Origin: an uncultured Prevotellaceae bacterium
Lineage (GTDB): Bacteria > Bacteroidota > Bacteroidia > Bacteroidales > Bacteroidaceae
NCBI GenBank assembly: GCA_945865175.1
Contig: CAMBDA010000022.1
Coordinates: 1 to 50,744, forward strand
Reading direction: 5' to 3'
Length of the DNA stretch: 50,744 bases
A model generated the notes under the pieces. It did no database searches. It was given only the letters and a program-made list of their open reading frames with translations, and had not been told where the DNA came from. The translations under genes and the position numbers were made by a program. Of the stretch, positions 9,641 to 16,837 are shown piece by piece (position 1 is the stretch's first letter; each line of letters starts with the position of its first letter).

Positions 9641-9958
9641 CTATTCTGGAATATTATTTATTTTGTAGCAAGAAAAAGTGGATTCTAACCTCCTCTTCCC
9701 TCGCTTTCTCGCTGTTTCCTCTCGCTTCCATAACGGAGATGGACCATACGGTAGGGAAGCAAGCGGGTTCTGGCGGGTCAGGTACCTGTCCGTGTGCCAC
9801 GAGGCGCATATCTATATATGAAGGGTTGGCTATCCTTCCATATAAATGTGCCTGTAACTACCAATGAGATGAGAGAAGGTCTCTCGGTGTCGGTGTGCAG
9901 GCAGTGGCACCAAAGCCTCTGCAAGCTGCTGCAATGTAAACCATCAGTAAACCCCGTA

Positions 9959-9989
9959 TTGTCCGCATGGAATTATGTCTGTACCTTTG
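9959..9989 (+). promoter_or_regulatory. promoter before IS remnant
   Basis: TTG at 9959-9961, a 20-base spacer, then TACCTTTG at 9982-9989 fit the Bacteroidota promoter consensus. It points to the 29-codon remnant at 10022. Confidence 0.55.
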
Positions 9990-10021
9990 CATGGTATTAA
10001 ATTTTATGGCATATGACATAC

Positions 10022-10111
10022 ATGACAATCGAACAGTTCCGTCAGATTCATGAGGACTGGAAGCAGATCGGACTCAGTGTCCGGCAGTACCGGCGGGAAC
10101 AATTCCTGTAG
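10022..10111 (+). pseudogene. possible IS66 TnpA-like N-terminal remnant
   Basis: A 29-codon frame beginning MTIEQFRQIHEDWKQIGLSV resembles the N-terminus of IS66-type accessory proteins (pattern F-x-x-I-x-E-D-W-K-x-x-G-L-S-V-x-x-Y) and is cut by a TAG. A promoter lies 33 bases upstream. No other transposase part was found, so this is a decayed insertion sequence at best. Confidence 0.35.
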
Positions 10112-10408
10112 ACCGTGTTTTTAGCGATACGCAGGTTGGCGGCATTCATGGCAACTGTTTTTTTGAGCAGTAGTACTTACTTTGGCATAGAAGATATTCT
10201 CACCTGTCCCTACGACCCAGTTGGCCGACAGTTCCATAGCGCGTAAAAACCTGGGCAATGCTCATCTGCAGACTTTCGGTCTTACCATCGGCTACCGTAT
10301 TCATGCCTTCTGACATTGCCCGCTACTTTAGCTATATCTTCCAAAAGGATTCAATCAAAAGCAAAGTTCTATATAAATACAACAGCAGTCACAAGGAACC
10401 TCCTTATT

Positions 10409-10499
10409 CGTTCAGCCTGGGCTGAACGGTCGTAGAAGATAATATCTATTGGCATAGAAGTTAGCTATACTTGACCGTTCAGCCTAGGCTGAACGCAAA
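10409..10499. repeat. double-palindrome intergenic repeat, copy 1
   Basis: Two copies of the palindrome CGTTCAGCCTAGGCTGAACG (the left one with one mismatch, CCTGGG) enclose a core with two TAGAAG-x-TA boxes 22 bases apart, the second inside GGCATAGAAGTTA. A nearly matching copy lies at 49599-49692. It is non-coding. Confidence 0.8.
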
Positions 10500-10612
10500 T
10501 GTTCATAGAATGGCTATATGAAACAAGCTATATGTTTGGTTAAAGCATAGTATATTTGGCTGAAACAGGATATGAGTTTGGCTGAAACAGGGAATTGCCT
10601 CCCCGGGGTCAA

Positions 10613-10665
10613 AGGGACAGGTTCATCGACCCGGAAGAGTGGACCAATGTACTGAAATGAACCCG
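10613..10665. repeat. GGGACAGG hairpin repeat, copy 2 (degenerate)
   Basis: The left arm AGGGACAGGTTCATCGACCC matches copy 3 at 49455 almost exactly. The inner arm is weakened (GTGGACC instead of GTGAACC) and the right arm is replaced by TGAACCCGG, so the hairpin is broken. Confidence 0.6.
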
Positions 10666-10732
10666 GAAAACTCGGCTGTAAATTTGAAAGTTTCATTTGT
10701 TTCCTGTGTCACTCAAAAAGACACAGTGTCCT

Positions 10733-11887
10733 TTAATGATTGTTATCAATAACCACCCATGTTCCGCTCTTTCTTCCACCTTCACGTTTCAGGAGTCCGT
10801 ATTGTTGCAGTTTTCCAATATTGAATTTTATGCCGTCTTCGGTAATGTCGCCAATAACAGCTGCCATATCTTTTCTCGTAGCATGAGGATGCTCTTTGAG
10901 GTAGTTCAGAATCTTCTTTTGGGTAGTATTAAGCGTCTTTTGGGTAGTACCCTGTTCCTTTTGGGTAGTAAAATTATCCTTTTGGGTAGCTTCAATAAGG
11001 CTTTTATTGGCTTTTGGGGTACTTTCTTGGGTAGCAGTAGAATCATCTTTCATGTTTTCTTCCCATTTTGTACCCACAATCATGTATCTGCTCTTCAACT
11101 CATTTTGTTCACCCATTAGCAAGTTGCGGAAGAATCGTTCCAGATATTCTGTTGTCTCTGTGATGCCATACTGCATATTGGTGTAGTTGGCTCTTACGAG
11201 TGAGTTGCGGAAATACTTTGAGTTCTCTGCAAAGATCTCGTTGGTAACCTCGAAGCCCAAGTGTCTCAGGAACTGTATCGTGAACACAGCTGTTGTACGG
11301 GTGTTTCCTTCGCCAAAAGGATGTATCTGCCATACATTTGCTATGAAACGGCTTATATGCTTCATCATTTCTGGCATTGACAGACCTTCGTATGAGAATT
11401 TCTTTTCGGTGTCAAACTCATACTCCAGGGTGTCGCTTATCATATTGCCAGATTCGTATCTTACGGTGTCACCACGCAAAACGAGTTCTGGCTTAGTAAT
11501 GTTGTAATCTCTGTATGTACCAGCAAACTTATAGATGCCTTCAAACAGATGGCGATGTATGGAAGCCAGGCAGTTAGGGCGGAAACTGAATGTCTTGTGT
11601 GCAATCAGTTCTGCTATACGCACAGCCACCTTGTCGGCTTCTTCCGTGCGTTTTTCTTGCTGAAGCCCCTCCTTCGTAGTATAATATTGATCGACAAGAC
11701 GGCGTACTTCTTCAAGCGTAATCTTGCCTTCGATGTTCTGCCTGACAGCATCAAGGAAGTACTGCGAAGGTTTGAGGTCATCAACATCCTGCAAACCGAT
11801 GGCAGTCATCCAGTTCCTTACACGTTCCCTTTTTTCGGGTTCGCCTTGTATTATGTATTCGCTGTAGTCTTCCATATTGCTTAGCAT
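10733..11887 (-). CDS. Fic family protein with C-terminal winged helix
   Basis: This 384-aa protein has a Fic core with the AMP-transferase motif HPFGEGNTRT (residues 189-198), matching H-x-F-x-x-G-N-x-R and therefore probably active in transferring AMP to target proteins. An N-terminal helix NIEGKITLEEVRRLVDQYY (about 51-69) resembles built-in VbhA-type antitoxin segments. After the Fic domain comes a linker made of four heptapeptides of the form TTQKxxx, then a winged helix ending KREGGRKSGTWVV. It follows type I restriction debris on the same strand. ATG 11887 is used; ATG 11875 is also possible. A toxin or regulatory role is likely, target unknown. Confidence 0.85.
   Translation of the reverse strand: MLSNMEDYSEYIIQGEPEKRERVRNWMTAIGLQDVDDLKPSQYFLDAVRQNIEGKITLEEVRRLVDQYYTTKEGLQQEKRTEEADKVAVRIAELIAHKTFSFRPNCLASIHRHLFEGIYKFAGTYRDYNITKPELVLRGDTVRYESGNMISDTLEYEFDTEKKFSYEGLSMPEMMKHISRFIANVWQIHPFGEGNTRTTAVFTIQFLRHLGFEVTNEIFAENSKYFRNSLVRANYTNMQYGITETTEYLERFFRNLLMGEQNELKSRYMIVGTKWEENMKDDSTATQESTPKANKSLIEATQKDNFTTQKEQGTTQKTLNTTQKKILNYLKEHPHATRKDMAAVIGDITEDGIKFNIGKLQQYGLLKREGGRKSGTWVVIDNNH
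10916..10999. repeat. four in-frame 21-bp tandem repeats in the Fic gene
   Basis: Four units of 21 bases each begin CTTTTGGGTAG on the plus strand (10916, 10937, 10958, 10979). On the coding strand they give the heptapeptide repeat T/A-T-Q-K-x-x-x between the Fic domain and the winged helix. Confidence 0.85.
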
Positions 11888-11914
11888 ACTTTTATTTGTC
11901 CTGTCAGTCGCTGC

Positions 11915-11992
11915 TTATATTCCTTTATGCCCTGGAATCTCCCCGAGCCATTGCACCCCACTATCCTTATATATATCGTATCGTTGTGTCAT
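11915..11992 (-). pseudogene. hsdS: HsdS N-terminal stub (first copy)
   Basis: A 25-codon frame begins MTQRYDIYKDSGVQWLGEIP, which is the typical N-terminus of type I restriction specificity subunits (YKDSGVEWIGEIPxHW), and stops after GHKGI. Its ATG overlaps the stop of the Bro-N fragment. It is what is left of a deleted hsdS. Confidence 0.65.
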
Positions 11993-12234
11993 AATCCCGT
12001 TGCAGTGGTCATGGCTACCTGGGGACAATTTGTCCCTATGTAGATGCCAAGTTCAGGGTTTCTCTTGCGCATTTTTTTAAGATAATCTGTTGGATTAGTG
12101 CTATCTGTCAGTACTTCCACCACATCAATCACCGAGAAGAACCATTCCTCTTTCTCTTCGTCCCAAACACTGCGCACTCTTTTTTGCTCAAAGAGTTTTA
12201 TCTGTTCTTTCTGTCCCATAATTTCTTTTTCCAA
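11989..12234 (-). CDS. Bro-N domain fragment
   Basis: This 81-aa product has a Bro-N-like start, LFEQKRVRSVWDEEKEEWFFSVIDVVEVLTDS, a DNA-binding module of phage antirepressors that also accompanies type I restriction loci in Bacteroidota. Intact relatives are normally much longer, so this is truncated: after KRNPELG the sequence runs into unrelated IYIGTNCPQVAMTTATGL. It resembles the N-terminus of the neighbouring Bro-N/Fic protein. It follows a copy of the repeated gene-end sequence by a few bases. It is probably non-functional or a small DNA-binding peptide. Confidence 0.55.
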   Translation of the reverse strand: MEKEIMGQKEQIKLFEQKRVRSVWDEEKEEWFFSVIDVVEVLTDSTNPTDYLKKMRKRNPELGIYIGTNCPQVAMTTATGL

Positions 12235-12241
12235 GCAGTTT

Positions 12242-12340
12242 TTACTTCATTATTTCGTCCAGCAATCCATCGGTATCGCGCTCTATGCTGGGATCGAGCC
12301 ATTGCACTCCACTATCCTTATATATATCGTATCGTTTCAT
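12242..12340 (-). pseudogene. chimeric HsdS stub fused to the repeated gene tail
   Basis: A 32-codon frame begins MKRYDIYKDSGVQWL (HsdS N-terminus) and switches at once to IERDTDGLLDEIMK, the tail sequence found also at 13232-13271 and 13669-13712. It starts six bases after the Bro-N/Fic gene and ends eight bases before the Bro-N fragment gene. This is a recombination scar rather than a gene. Confidence 0.6.
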
Positions 12341-12345
12341 ACTGC

Positions 12346-13221
12346 TCAGTCCTCCTGTTCATAATAATAGGAATAGTCAATACCTTTCATAAACATCTCG
12401 CGGTCGTTGATGCGATCCGTCAGAGCCCCATGGAGCAGAGCTTTGATGCGTGTAGCATCCGCCACACTCAAAGTCATGGCTTGAAGGTAGTCGTTCTTGT
12501 TTATCTTGCTCCAGTCAACACATCTTTGCAGACGCGCCTTCAGCATGAGGTCCAGCCAGATGCGGGTGGTTCGTCCGTTGCCCTCCATAAAAGGATGACA
12601 GACGTTCATCTCCACATACTTGTCGGCAATCTCATCGAATGTCGTTTCCGGCATTCGCTCCACTATTTCCAACTGCTGTGGCAGATACTCATGCAGGCAA
12701 AAGGTGAAACCACCCTTCGAGATGGTCTTTGTGCGTATCTGCCCTGCAAAGTCGTAAAGACCGCCGAAAAGCAACGAATGAATCTGCTGCAACCCTTGTA
12801 CGGTTCCAACCGGTATGCTATCGAGCAGCTTGCTCTCAAAAAGCATGTACGCCTTCTTGCGACTCTGTCCGTCGATTGTGTTGTCGCTGTATGTCAGCCA
12901 ATCGAGGAAGGCTGTTGCACGATGGTTTGGAACCGACTTTGCCAATAGGATGACGCCATTGGCATCAAGCATATCTGTGTTGTATCTCTTTCCGTCGGCA
13001 GCCCGCAGTTTCAGTTGGGTAGTGGCACTAACCATCTCAGGCGAATCTTTCTTCAGCTTAGCCTTCAGATACTTCCAGTAGTTACGTGTCTTCTGGTAGT
13101 CATCCTGATTGTTGATAGCCGCCAACACATCCAGCACAGAGAAAAACCATTTGTTGTCTTCCTCACTCCAGACGGCTCGCACCTCGTGGTCGTTATAGAA
13201 TCTTATCGAGACCTTCTCCAT
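12346..13221 (-). CDS. Bro-N/Fic fusion protein
   Basis: The start is taken at ATG 13221 (MEKVSIRF), giving 291 aa. The frame upstream of it is the repeated tail sequence, not part of the protein family. Residues 1-110 form a Bro-N-like domain (VRAVWSEEDNKWFFSVLDVL). Residues about 140-270 form a Fic domain with QIHSLLFGGLYDFAGQIRT and the complete motif HPFMEGNGRTTR (209-220), so AMP transfer is plausible. The protein lies among HsdS stubs and DUF1016; Fic and Bro-N genes are common passengers in Bacteroidota type I restriction loci. Its target and role are unknown. Confidence 0.8.
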   Translation of the reverse strand: MEKVSIRFYNDHEVRAVWSEEDNKWFFSVLDVLAAINNQDDYQKTRNYWKYLKAKLKKDSPEMVSATTQLKLRAADGKRYNTDMLDANGVILLAKSVPNHRATAFLDWLTYSDNTIDGQSRKKAYMLFESKLLDSIPVGTVQGLQQIHSLLFGGLYDFAGQIRTKTISKGGFTFCLHEYLPQQLEIVERMPETTFDEIADKYVEMNVCHPFMEGNGRTTRIWLDLMLKARLQRCVDWSKINKNDYLQAMTLSVADATRIKALLHGALTDRINDREMFMKGIDYSYYYEQED

Positions 13222-13231
13222 ACGCTTACAC

Positions 13232-13271
13232 TTTTTTTCGTCCAGCAATCCATTGGTGTCGCGCTCTATGC
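13232..13271 (-). repeat. repeated gene-end sequence, copy b
   Basis: Reads IERDTNGLLDEKK in the minus-strand frame and immediately precedes the Bro-N/Fic start. It is a close copy of the sequences at 12245-12285 and 13669-13712. The C-terminal codons of the DUF1016 gene run into it in another frame. Confidence 0.7.
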
Positions 13272-13664
13272 TGCAGATGCCTCCTTCATATACCATTGCC
13301 TTCCTTCAGGCGTTGCTTCGCGCATAATGACACGAAAATGAGTCCAAGTCAAATTGCGAACGCATGCGTTCGTAATCTTCATATCTTTGAAACTCAAGTA
13401 GAAACGACGATATTGCTCTAAGCTACGCTGTCCAAATCCCGAACCATATTCCAACGTAAGTTGTCGGGCAAGATTGGCGATAAGTTTAGTGCCATACTTG
13501 GCTCGCTCCTGTTCGTTTTGTTCTTCCTCCACAATTCGCCTGCCAATGTTCCAATAGGTAGCAATGGCTATTTGACCGGCAGCAGCATACGCCTGCCGTC
13601 TGCCATCTTCTATAATCCTGCGGATGTCGTTCAAGACATTGCCGTTTGTCATCAATTCATTCAT
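13266..13664 (-). CDS. DUF1016 (YhcG-type) nuclease, N-terminal part only
   Basis: This 132-aa product matches the N-terminal domain of DUF1016/YhcG proteins (VLNDIRRIIEDGRRQAY, TYWNIGRRIVEEEQ, ARQLTLEYGSGFGQRSLEQYRRFY). Full-length members are roughly 340 aa with a C-terminal PD-(D/E)XK nuclease domain. Here the family match breaks right after EGRQWYMKEA, where copy b of the repeated tail begins, so the nuclease domain is missing and the gene is truncated. Such genes commonly sit between hsdM and hsdS. Confidence 0.75.
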   Translation of the reverse strand: MNELMTNGNVLNDIRRIIEDGRRQAYAAAGQIAIATYWNIGRRIVEEEQNEQERAKYGTKLIANLARQLTLEYGSGFGQRSLEQYRRFYLSFKDMKITNACVRNLTWTHFRVIMREATPEGRQWYMKEASAA

Positions 13665-13668
13665 ACGC

Positions 13669-13742
13669 TTACTTCATTATCTCGTCCAACAATCCATCGG
13701 TATCGCGCACGATGCAACGGATGTTCTCCACGATGCGCACGT
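13669..13742 (-). pseudogene. orphan C-terminal tail, repeat copy c
   Basis: A start-less frame reads VNVRIVENIRCIVRDTDGLLDEIMK and stops five bases before the DUF1016 gene. It begins where the GH43 gene ends, so it marks the edge of the island. By context it is probably the last codons of a lost restriction-modification subunit such as hsdM, but this is a guess. Confidence 0.5.
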
Positions 13743-14681
13743 TCACTCCACCATCTTCGTCGGGGAGAGAATGGGGGCGCGGGGCCATTCTAGTCGGGAA
13801 CGGCGGAAACGGACATGGGTGATGTACATCAGGCGGGGCTGTACGCGGGCGGTATCGTGGTGGGCATGGAAGACGAGGCGCAGACGGCCGTGCTTGTCGG
13901 TGAAGATGGAATGGTGGCCTGTGCCCACAAGGCCGCTTGCCTGCTGCAGGATGGGGTTGTGGGGATGCTTGGTCCATGGCCCTTGGGGGGAGGAGGCGGT
14001 GGCATAACCGATGCCGTATTGGGGACTGCGGAAATCGTTGGCGGAATAGGTGAGATAGTAGCATCCTTTGTGCTTCACTACATAGGGGCCTTCCACCACA
14101 CGGCCCATTGCCTGTTCCCAGGGCTGAGATACCGCGATGCATGGTTGGAGTGTGGCGGCAATGGGAGTGATGAGGTCGGCAGAGAGCTGGCAGGACCAGA
14201 TGCAGTTGCCGTCGGTGAAGCGCACGAAGAAGAGCCATGCCGTGCCGTCATCATCGAAAAACACGTGAGAGTCGATACACTTCTCGTCGCCGAGCAGGGA
14301 TTTCATCTGGTAGTCGCCCTGTTGCCGGAAGGGACCGGTGGGGGAGGTGGATGTGGCCACATAGAGATGCTCGTTGGCAGAATAATACATGTAATAGGTG
14401 CCGTCCTTGTGATATACTTCCGGTGCCCAGAACCAGCGCGTCTCTGAGGTGTGCTGCTTGTGGAGGGCCAGACCCAGGCGTTCCCATTGTGCGAGGTCGG
14501 CAGACCGCCACACCTCGATGCCGTCGGCGGAGTGTGTGCCATAGGCATAATAGCAGCTGTCTGCCACCAGGATATAGGGGTCGGCCAGCGGAACCTGGCT
14601 CAGGGGGAGTGCCTTGCCTTTTGCCAGCCCTGACAAAACAGGGAAAAGCAGGATGAGGAGCAGGGAGAGGGGGTGCTTCAT
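13743..14681 (-). CDS. secreted glycoside hydrolase family 43 enzyme
   Basis: The start at ATG 14681 (MKHPLSLLLILLFP) gives 312 aa with a signal peptide of about 20 residues. GH43 landmarks are present: LADPYILVADSCYYAYGT with the catalytic-base Asp, WAPEVYHKDGTYYMYYSA, DSHVFFDDDGTAW with the second acidic residue, and VVEGPYVVKHKGCYYLTY with the acid Glu. Family members cleave arabinose- or xylose-containing glycans; the exact substrate cannot be read. The ATG overlaps the stop of the BASS transporter gene (ATGA), so it is translated with it. The last residues (LSPTKMVE) abut the accessory island. Confidence 0.88.
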   Translation of the reverse strand: MKHPLSLLLILLFPVLSGLAKGKALPLSQVPLADPYILVADSCYYAYGTHSADGIEVWRSADLAQWERLGLALHKQHTSETRWFWAPEVYHKDGTYYMYYSANEHLYVATSTSPTGPFRQQGDYQMKSLLGDEKCIDSHVFFDDDGTAWLFFVRFTDGNCIWSCQLSADLITPIAATLQPCIAVSQPWEQAMGRVVEGPYVVKHKGCYYLTYSANDFRSPQYGIGYATASSPQGPWTKHPHNPILQQASGLVGTGHHSIFTDKHGRLRLVFHAHHDTARVQPRLMYITHVRFRRSRLEWPRAPILSPTKMVE

Positions 14682-15661
14682 GAGGCTTTGGGGACTAGGT
14701 GTTTCGATGTGTCGTGGCGTACGAACAGACCAGCCAGAATGGTGCCTGATATGCTGTGCCATGCACAGGAAATGGCACATGGAAGGATGGCCAGGGGAAG
14801 GGAGGCAAAGAAGGTGCTGGCCAGCACGGTTGCAAGGCCTGCATTCTGCATGCCTACTTCGATGGAGAGTGTCCGTTTCTTGGCCGTGGTGAAGCGGGCC
14901 GTGTGGCCGAACATCCATCCCAGCATGTAACCCAGCGAGTTGTGGCAGAGCACGACAGCAAAGGTCCAGAGGAACAGACGCAGACCTCCGCTCACTAGGT
15001 GGGGGTGGACCGTGCTGATGACACCGCCCACGATACATGCCAGGCAGATGACGCTGATGCCTGGCATAATCCGCTGGATGACGGGAAACGACGGCCGGCC
15101 GGAATAGCGGTAGTTGAGAAATGTGCCGATGGCCACGGGAAGCACCGTGACGAAGAGTATGCCCCGGAACATGCCCAGGGCATCAATCTCGATGATGCGG
15201 CCTGCGGTGAACTGCATGAGCAAGGGAGTCATGACGGGAGCCAGAAGGGTGGAGGCACATGTCATGCCCACCGAATAGGCCACGTCGCCATGGCAGAGGT
15301 AGGACATGATGTTGCTTGATACACCTCCGGGGCAACAGCCTACCAGCAGAATGCCCAGCGAGAGGGCCGGGTCGAGACGGAACACGCCCACCAGCAGCCA
15401 TGCCACAGCCGGCATGATGACAAACTGGGCGCATGCACCAATAAGGATGTCGAGCGGCCTGCGGGCAAGCAGGCGGAAATCGCGGGTGGTGAGGGTGAGG
15501 CCCATTGTGAGCATGATGAGGCCGAGAATGCAGGTTTGGGTGTTGCCCCTCACCCATACAAAAACATCGGGCAGCAGCATGGTGACTGCTGCTGTCGCGA
15601 TGATGAAAGCCGAGGCGTGGCTGGCCAGCACACGGCTGATGGTCTGCAGAAGGGCTGTCAT
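14678..15661 (-). CDS. BASS family (bile acid:sodium symporter-like) transporter
   Basis: This 327-aa, very hydrophobic protein has about nine to ten membrane segments. It carries the family signatures GCCPGGVSSNIMSYLCHGDVA (about 107-127) and SIEVGMQNAGLA, which hold the sodium-binding crossover helices. Bacterial members move organic acids with sodium, among them ketopantoate and other 2-oxo acids. The gene begins seven bases after ilvE, whose products are branched-chain 2-oxo acids, so transport of such an acid is a reasonable inference. Its stop overlaps the GH43 start. Confidence 0.85.
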   Translation of the reverse strand: MTALLQTISRVLASHASAFIIATAAVTMLLPDVFVWVRGNTQTCILGLIMLTMGLTLTTRDFRLLARRPLDILIGACAQFVIMPAVAWLLVGVFRLDPALSLGILLVGCCPGGVSSNIMSYLCHGDVAYSVGMTCASTLLAPVMTPLLMQFTAGRIIEIDALGMFRGILFVTVLPVAIGTFLNYRYSGRPSFPVIQRIMPGISVICLACIVGGVISTVHPHLVSGGLRLFLWTFAVVLCHNSLGYMLGWMFGHTARFTTAKKRTLSIEVGMQNAGLATVLASTFFASLPLAILPCAISCAWHSISGTILAGLFVRHDTSKHLVPKAS

Positions 15662-15668
15662 GAGTGGC

Positions 15669-16691
15669 CTACTCGATGACTACACGGGTCCATCCGTGGA
15701 TGTCGGGCTCTATGCCGTACTGGATGTTGCGCAGTTTGTTGTAGAGTTTGGTGCAGATGGGGCCGGGCTGTCCGTCCTTGCTGATGACATAGCTGGCCTT
15801 GGTGTCGAGGTCGTCGATTTTCTCGATGGGGCTGATGACGGCTGCTGTTCCGCATGCACCGGCCTCTTCAAAGGTGGCCAGTTCTTCCTCTGGTATCTGA
15901 CGGCGTTCCACCTTGAGCCCCATGTCCATGGCCAGCTGCATCAGGCTCTTGTTAGTGATGCTGGGCAGGATGCTGCTGCTCTTGGGGGTGACGTAGGTGC
16001 CGTCCTTGATGCCGAAGAAATTGGCGGCACCGCATTCGTCCATGTATTTCTTTTCCTTGGCGTCGAGATAGAATTCGCAGCTGTAGCCCAGGTCGTGGGC
16101 CATCTTGTTGGCGCGGAGACTGGCCGCGTAGTTGCCTCCCACCTTGTAGATGCCGGTGCCCAAGGGTGCGCTACGGTCGTATTCGCGGATGATGACATAG
16201 GGATTGGTGGCGAAGCCTCCTTTGAAATAGGGTCCTACGGGTGTGACAAAGATGAGGAACAGGTATTCTGTGGAGGGGTGGACACCCACCTGTGCACTCG
16301 TACCCACCAGCAGTGGACGCACATACAGGGTGGCCCCGCTTTCGTAGGGCGGGATGAAACGTTCGTTGAGACGGACCACCTTCTCCACCATCTCGATAAA
16401 CTTGTCTGTGGGCAGTTCGGGCATGAGGATGCCGCGGCAGGTGCTCTGCAGGCGGGCTGCATTCTCATCTGCACGGAAGATGCGCACCTTTCCGTCGGGG
16501 CAGCGGTAGGCCTTCAGTCCTTCAAAGGCTTCCTGCCCGTAGTGGAGGCAGGTGGCGGCCATGTGCATGGGGATGGTCTCCTCGCTGCACACTTCAATCT
16601 CTCCCCATTTGCCATTGCGATAATAGCATCTTACGTTGTAGTCTGTCTTGTGATAGCCGAAGCCCAGACTTGACCAATCAATCTCGTTCAT
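15669..16691 (-). CDS. ilvE: branched-chain amino acid aminotransferase
   Basis: Start at ATG 16691 (MNEIDWSSLGFGY) gives 340 aa; the longer frame would overlap the promoter. It is a class IV PLP aminotransferase: LHYGQEAFEGLKAYR, LYVRPLLVG, GIYKVGGNYAAS with the PLP lysine, and GTAAVISPI near the end. It interconverts leucine, isoleucine and valine with their 2-oxo acids using glutamate/2-oxoglutarate in the cytoplasm. It heads the ilvE-BASS-GH43 operon. Confidence 0.95.
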   Translation of the reverse strand: MNEIDWSSLGFGYHKTDYNVRCYYRNGKWGEIEVCSEETIPMHMAATCLHYGQEAFEGLKAYRCPDGKVRIFRADENAARLQSTCRGILMPELPTDKFIEMVEKVVRLNERFIPPYESGATLYVRPLLVGTSAQVGVHPSTEYLFLIFVTPVGPYFKGGFATNPYVIIREYDRSAPLGTGIYKVGGNYAASLRANKMAHDLGYSCEFYLDAKEKKYMDECGAANFFGIKDGTYVTPKSSSILPSITNKSLMQLAMDMGLKVERRQIPEEELATFEEAGACGTAAVISPIEKIDDLDTKASYVISKDGQPGPICTKLYNKLRNIQYGIEPDIHGWTRVVIE

Positions 16692-16735
16692 ATCTTTTTG
16701 TTCTTTTATTGTTCGATTCATGTGTAAATATGATG

Positions 16736-16743
16736 CAAAGTTA
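16736..16743 (-). promoter_or_regulatory. -7 element of the ilvE promoter
   Basis: TAACTTTG on the minus strand, about 45 bases upstream of the ilvE ATG. No clear TTTG is seen at the -33 position. Confidence 0.6.
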
Positions 16744-16837
16744 CTCAAAAAATCCGACACGGGGCAGGATTGTATGAGAAAATTGTGTCATATCTTCTTT
16801 TTCTTGTACTTGGCCTCCTTGTGGTGGCTGCTGGCGG

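Larger units (their letters stand above)
9641..10732. other. 1.1-kb gene-free stretch with repeat and IS debris
   Basis: No convincing intact gene lies between the defence operon and the Fic gene. The stretch holds a short palindrome GGTCAGGTACCTGTCC near 9777, a plus-strand promoter at 9959-9989 with a 29-codon transposase-accessory remnant, a half copy of the GGGACAGG repeat (10202-10218) beside an isolated GGCATAGAAG motif (10184-10193), one full double-palindrome repeat (10409-10499) and a degenerate GGGACAGG hairpin (10613 onward). It looks like a site of repeated insertion and decay. Confidence 0.6.

Noticed and set aside
9794..10000. 68-codon plus-strand frame in the gene-free stretch
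   Set aside because: No ribosome-binding site, family or typical composition; it runs through a promoter and repeat debris.
10200..10330. 38-codon minus-strand frame beginning MSEGMNTVADGK
   Set aside because: It could be the end of a decayed gene, but no family was recognised and it runs into the half-copy repeat; too weak to annotate.
10514..10696. 60-codon minus-strand frame
   Set aside because: It lies mostly in the degenerate GGGACAGG repeat and has no recognisable domain.
13669..14238. 189-codon minus-strand frame overlapping GH43
   Set aside because: Only its last 25 codons (the repeated tail) have meaning; the rest is an out-of-frame reading of GH43.
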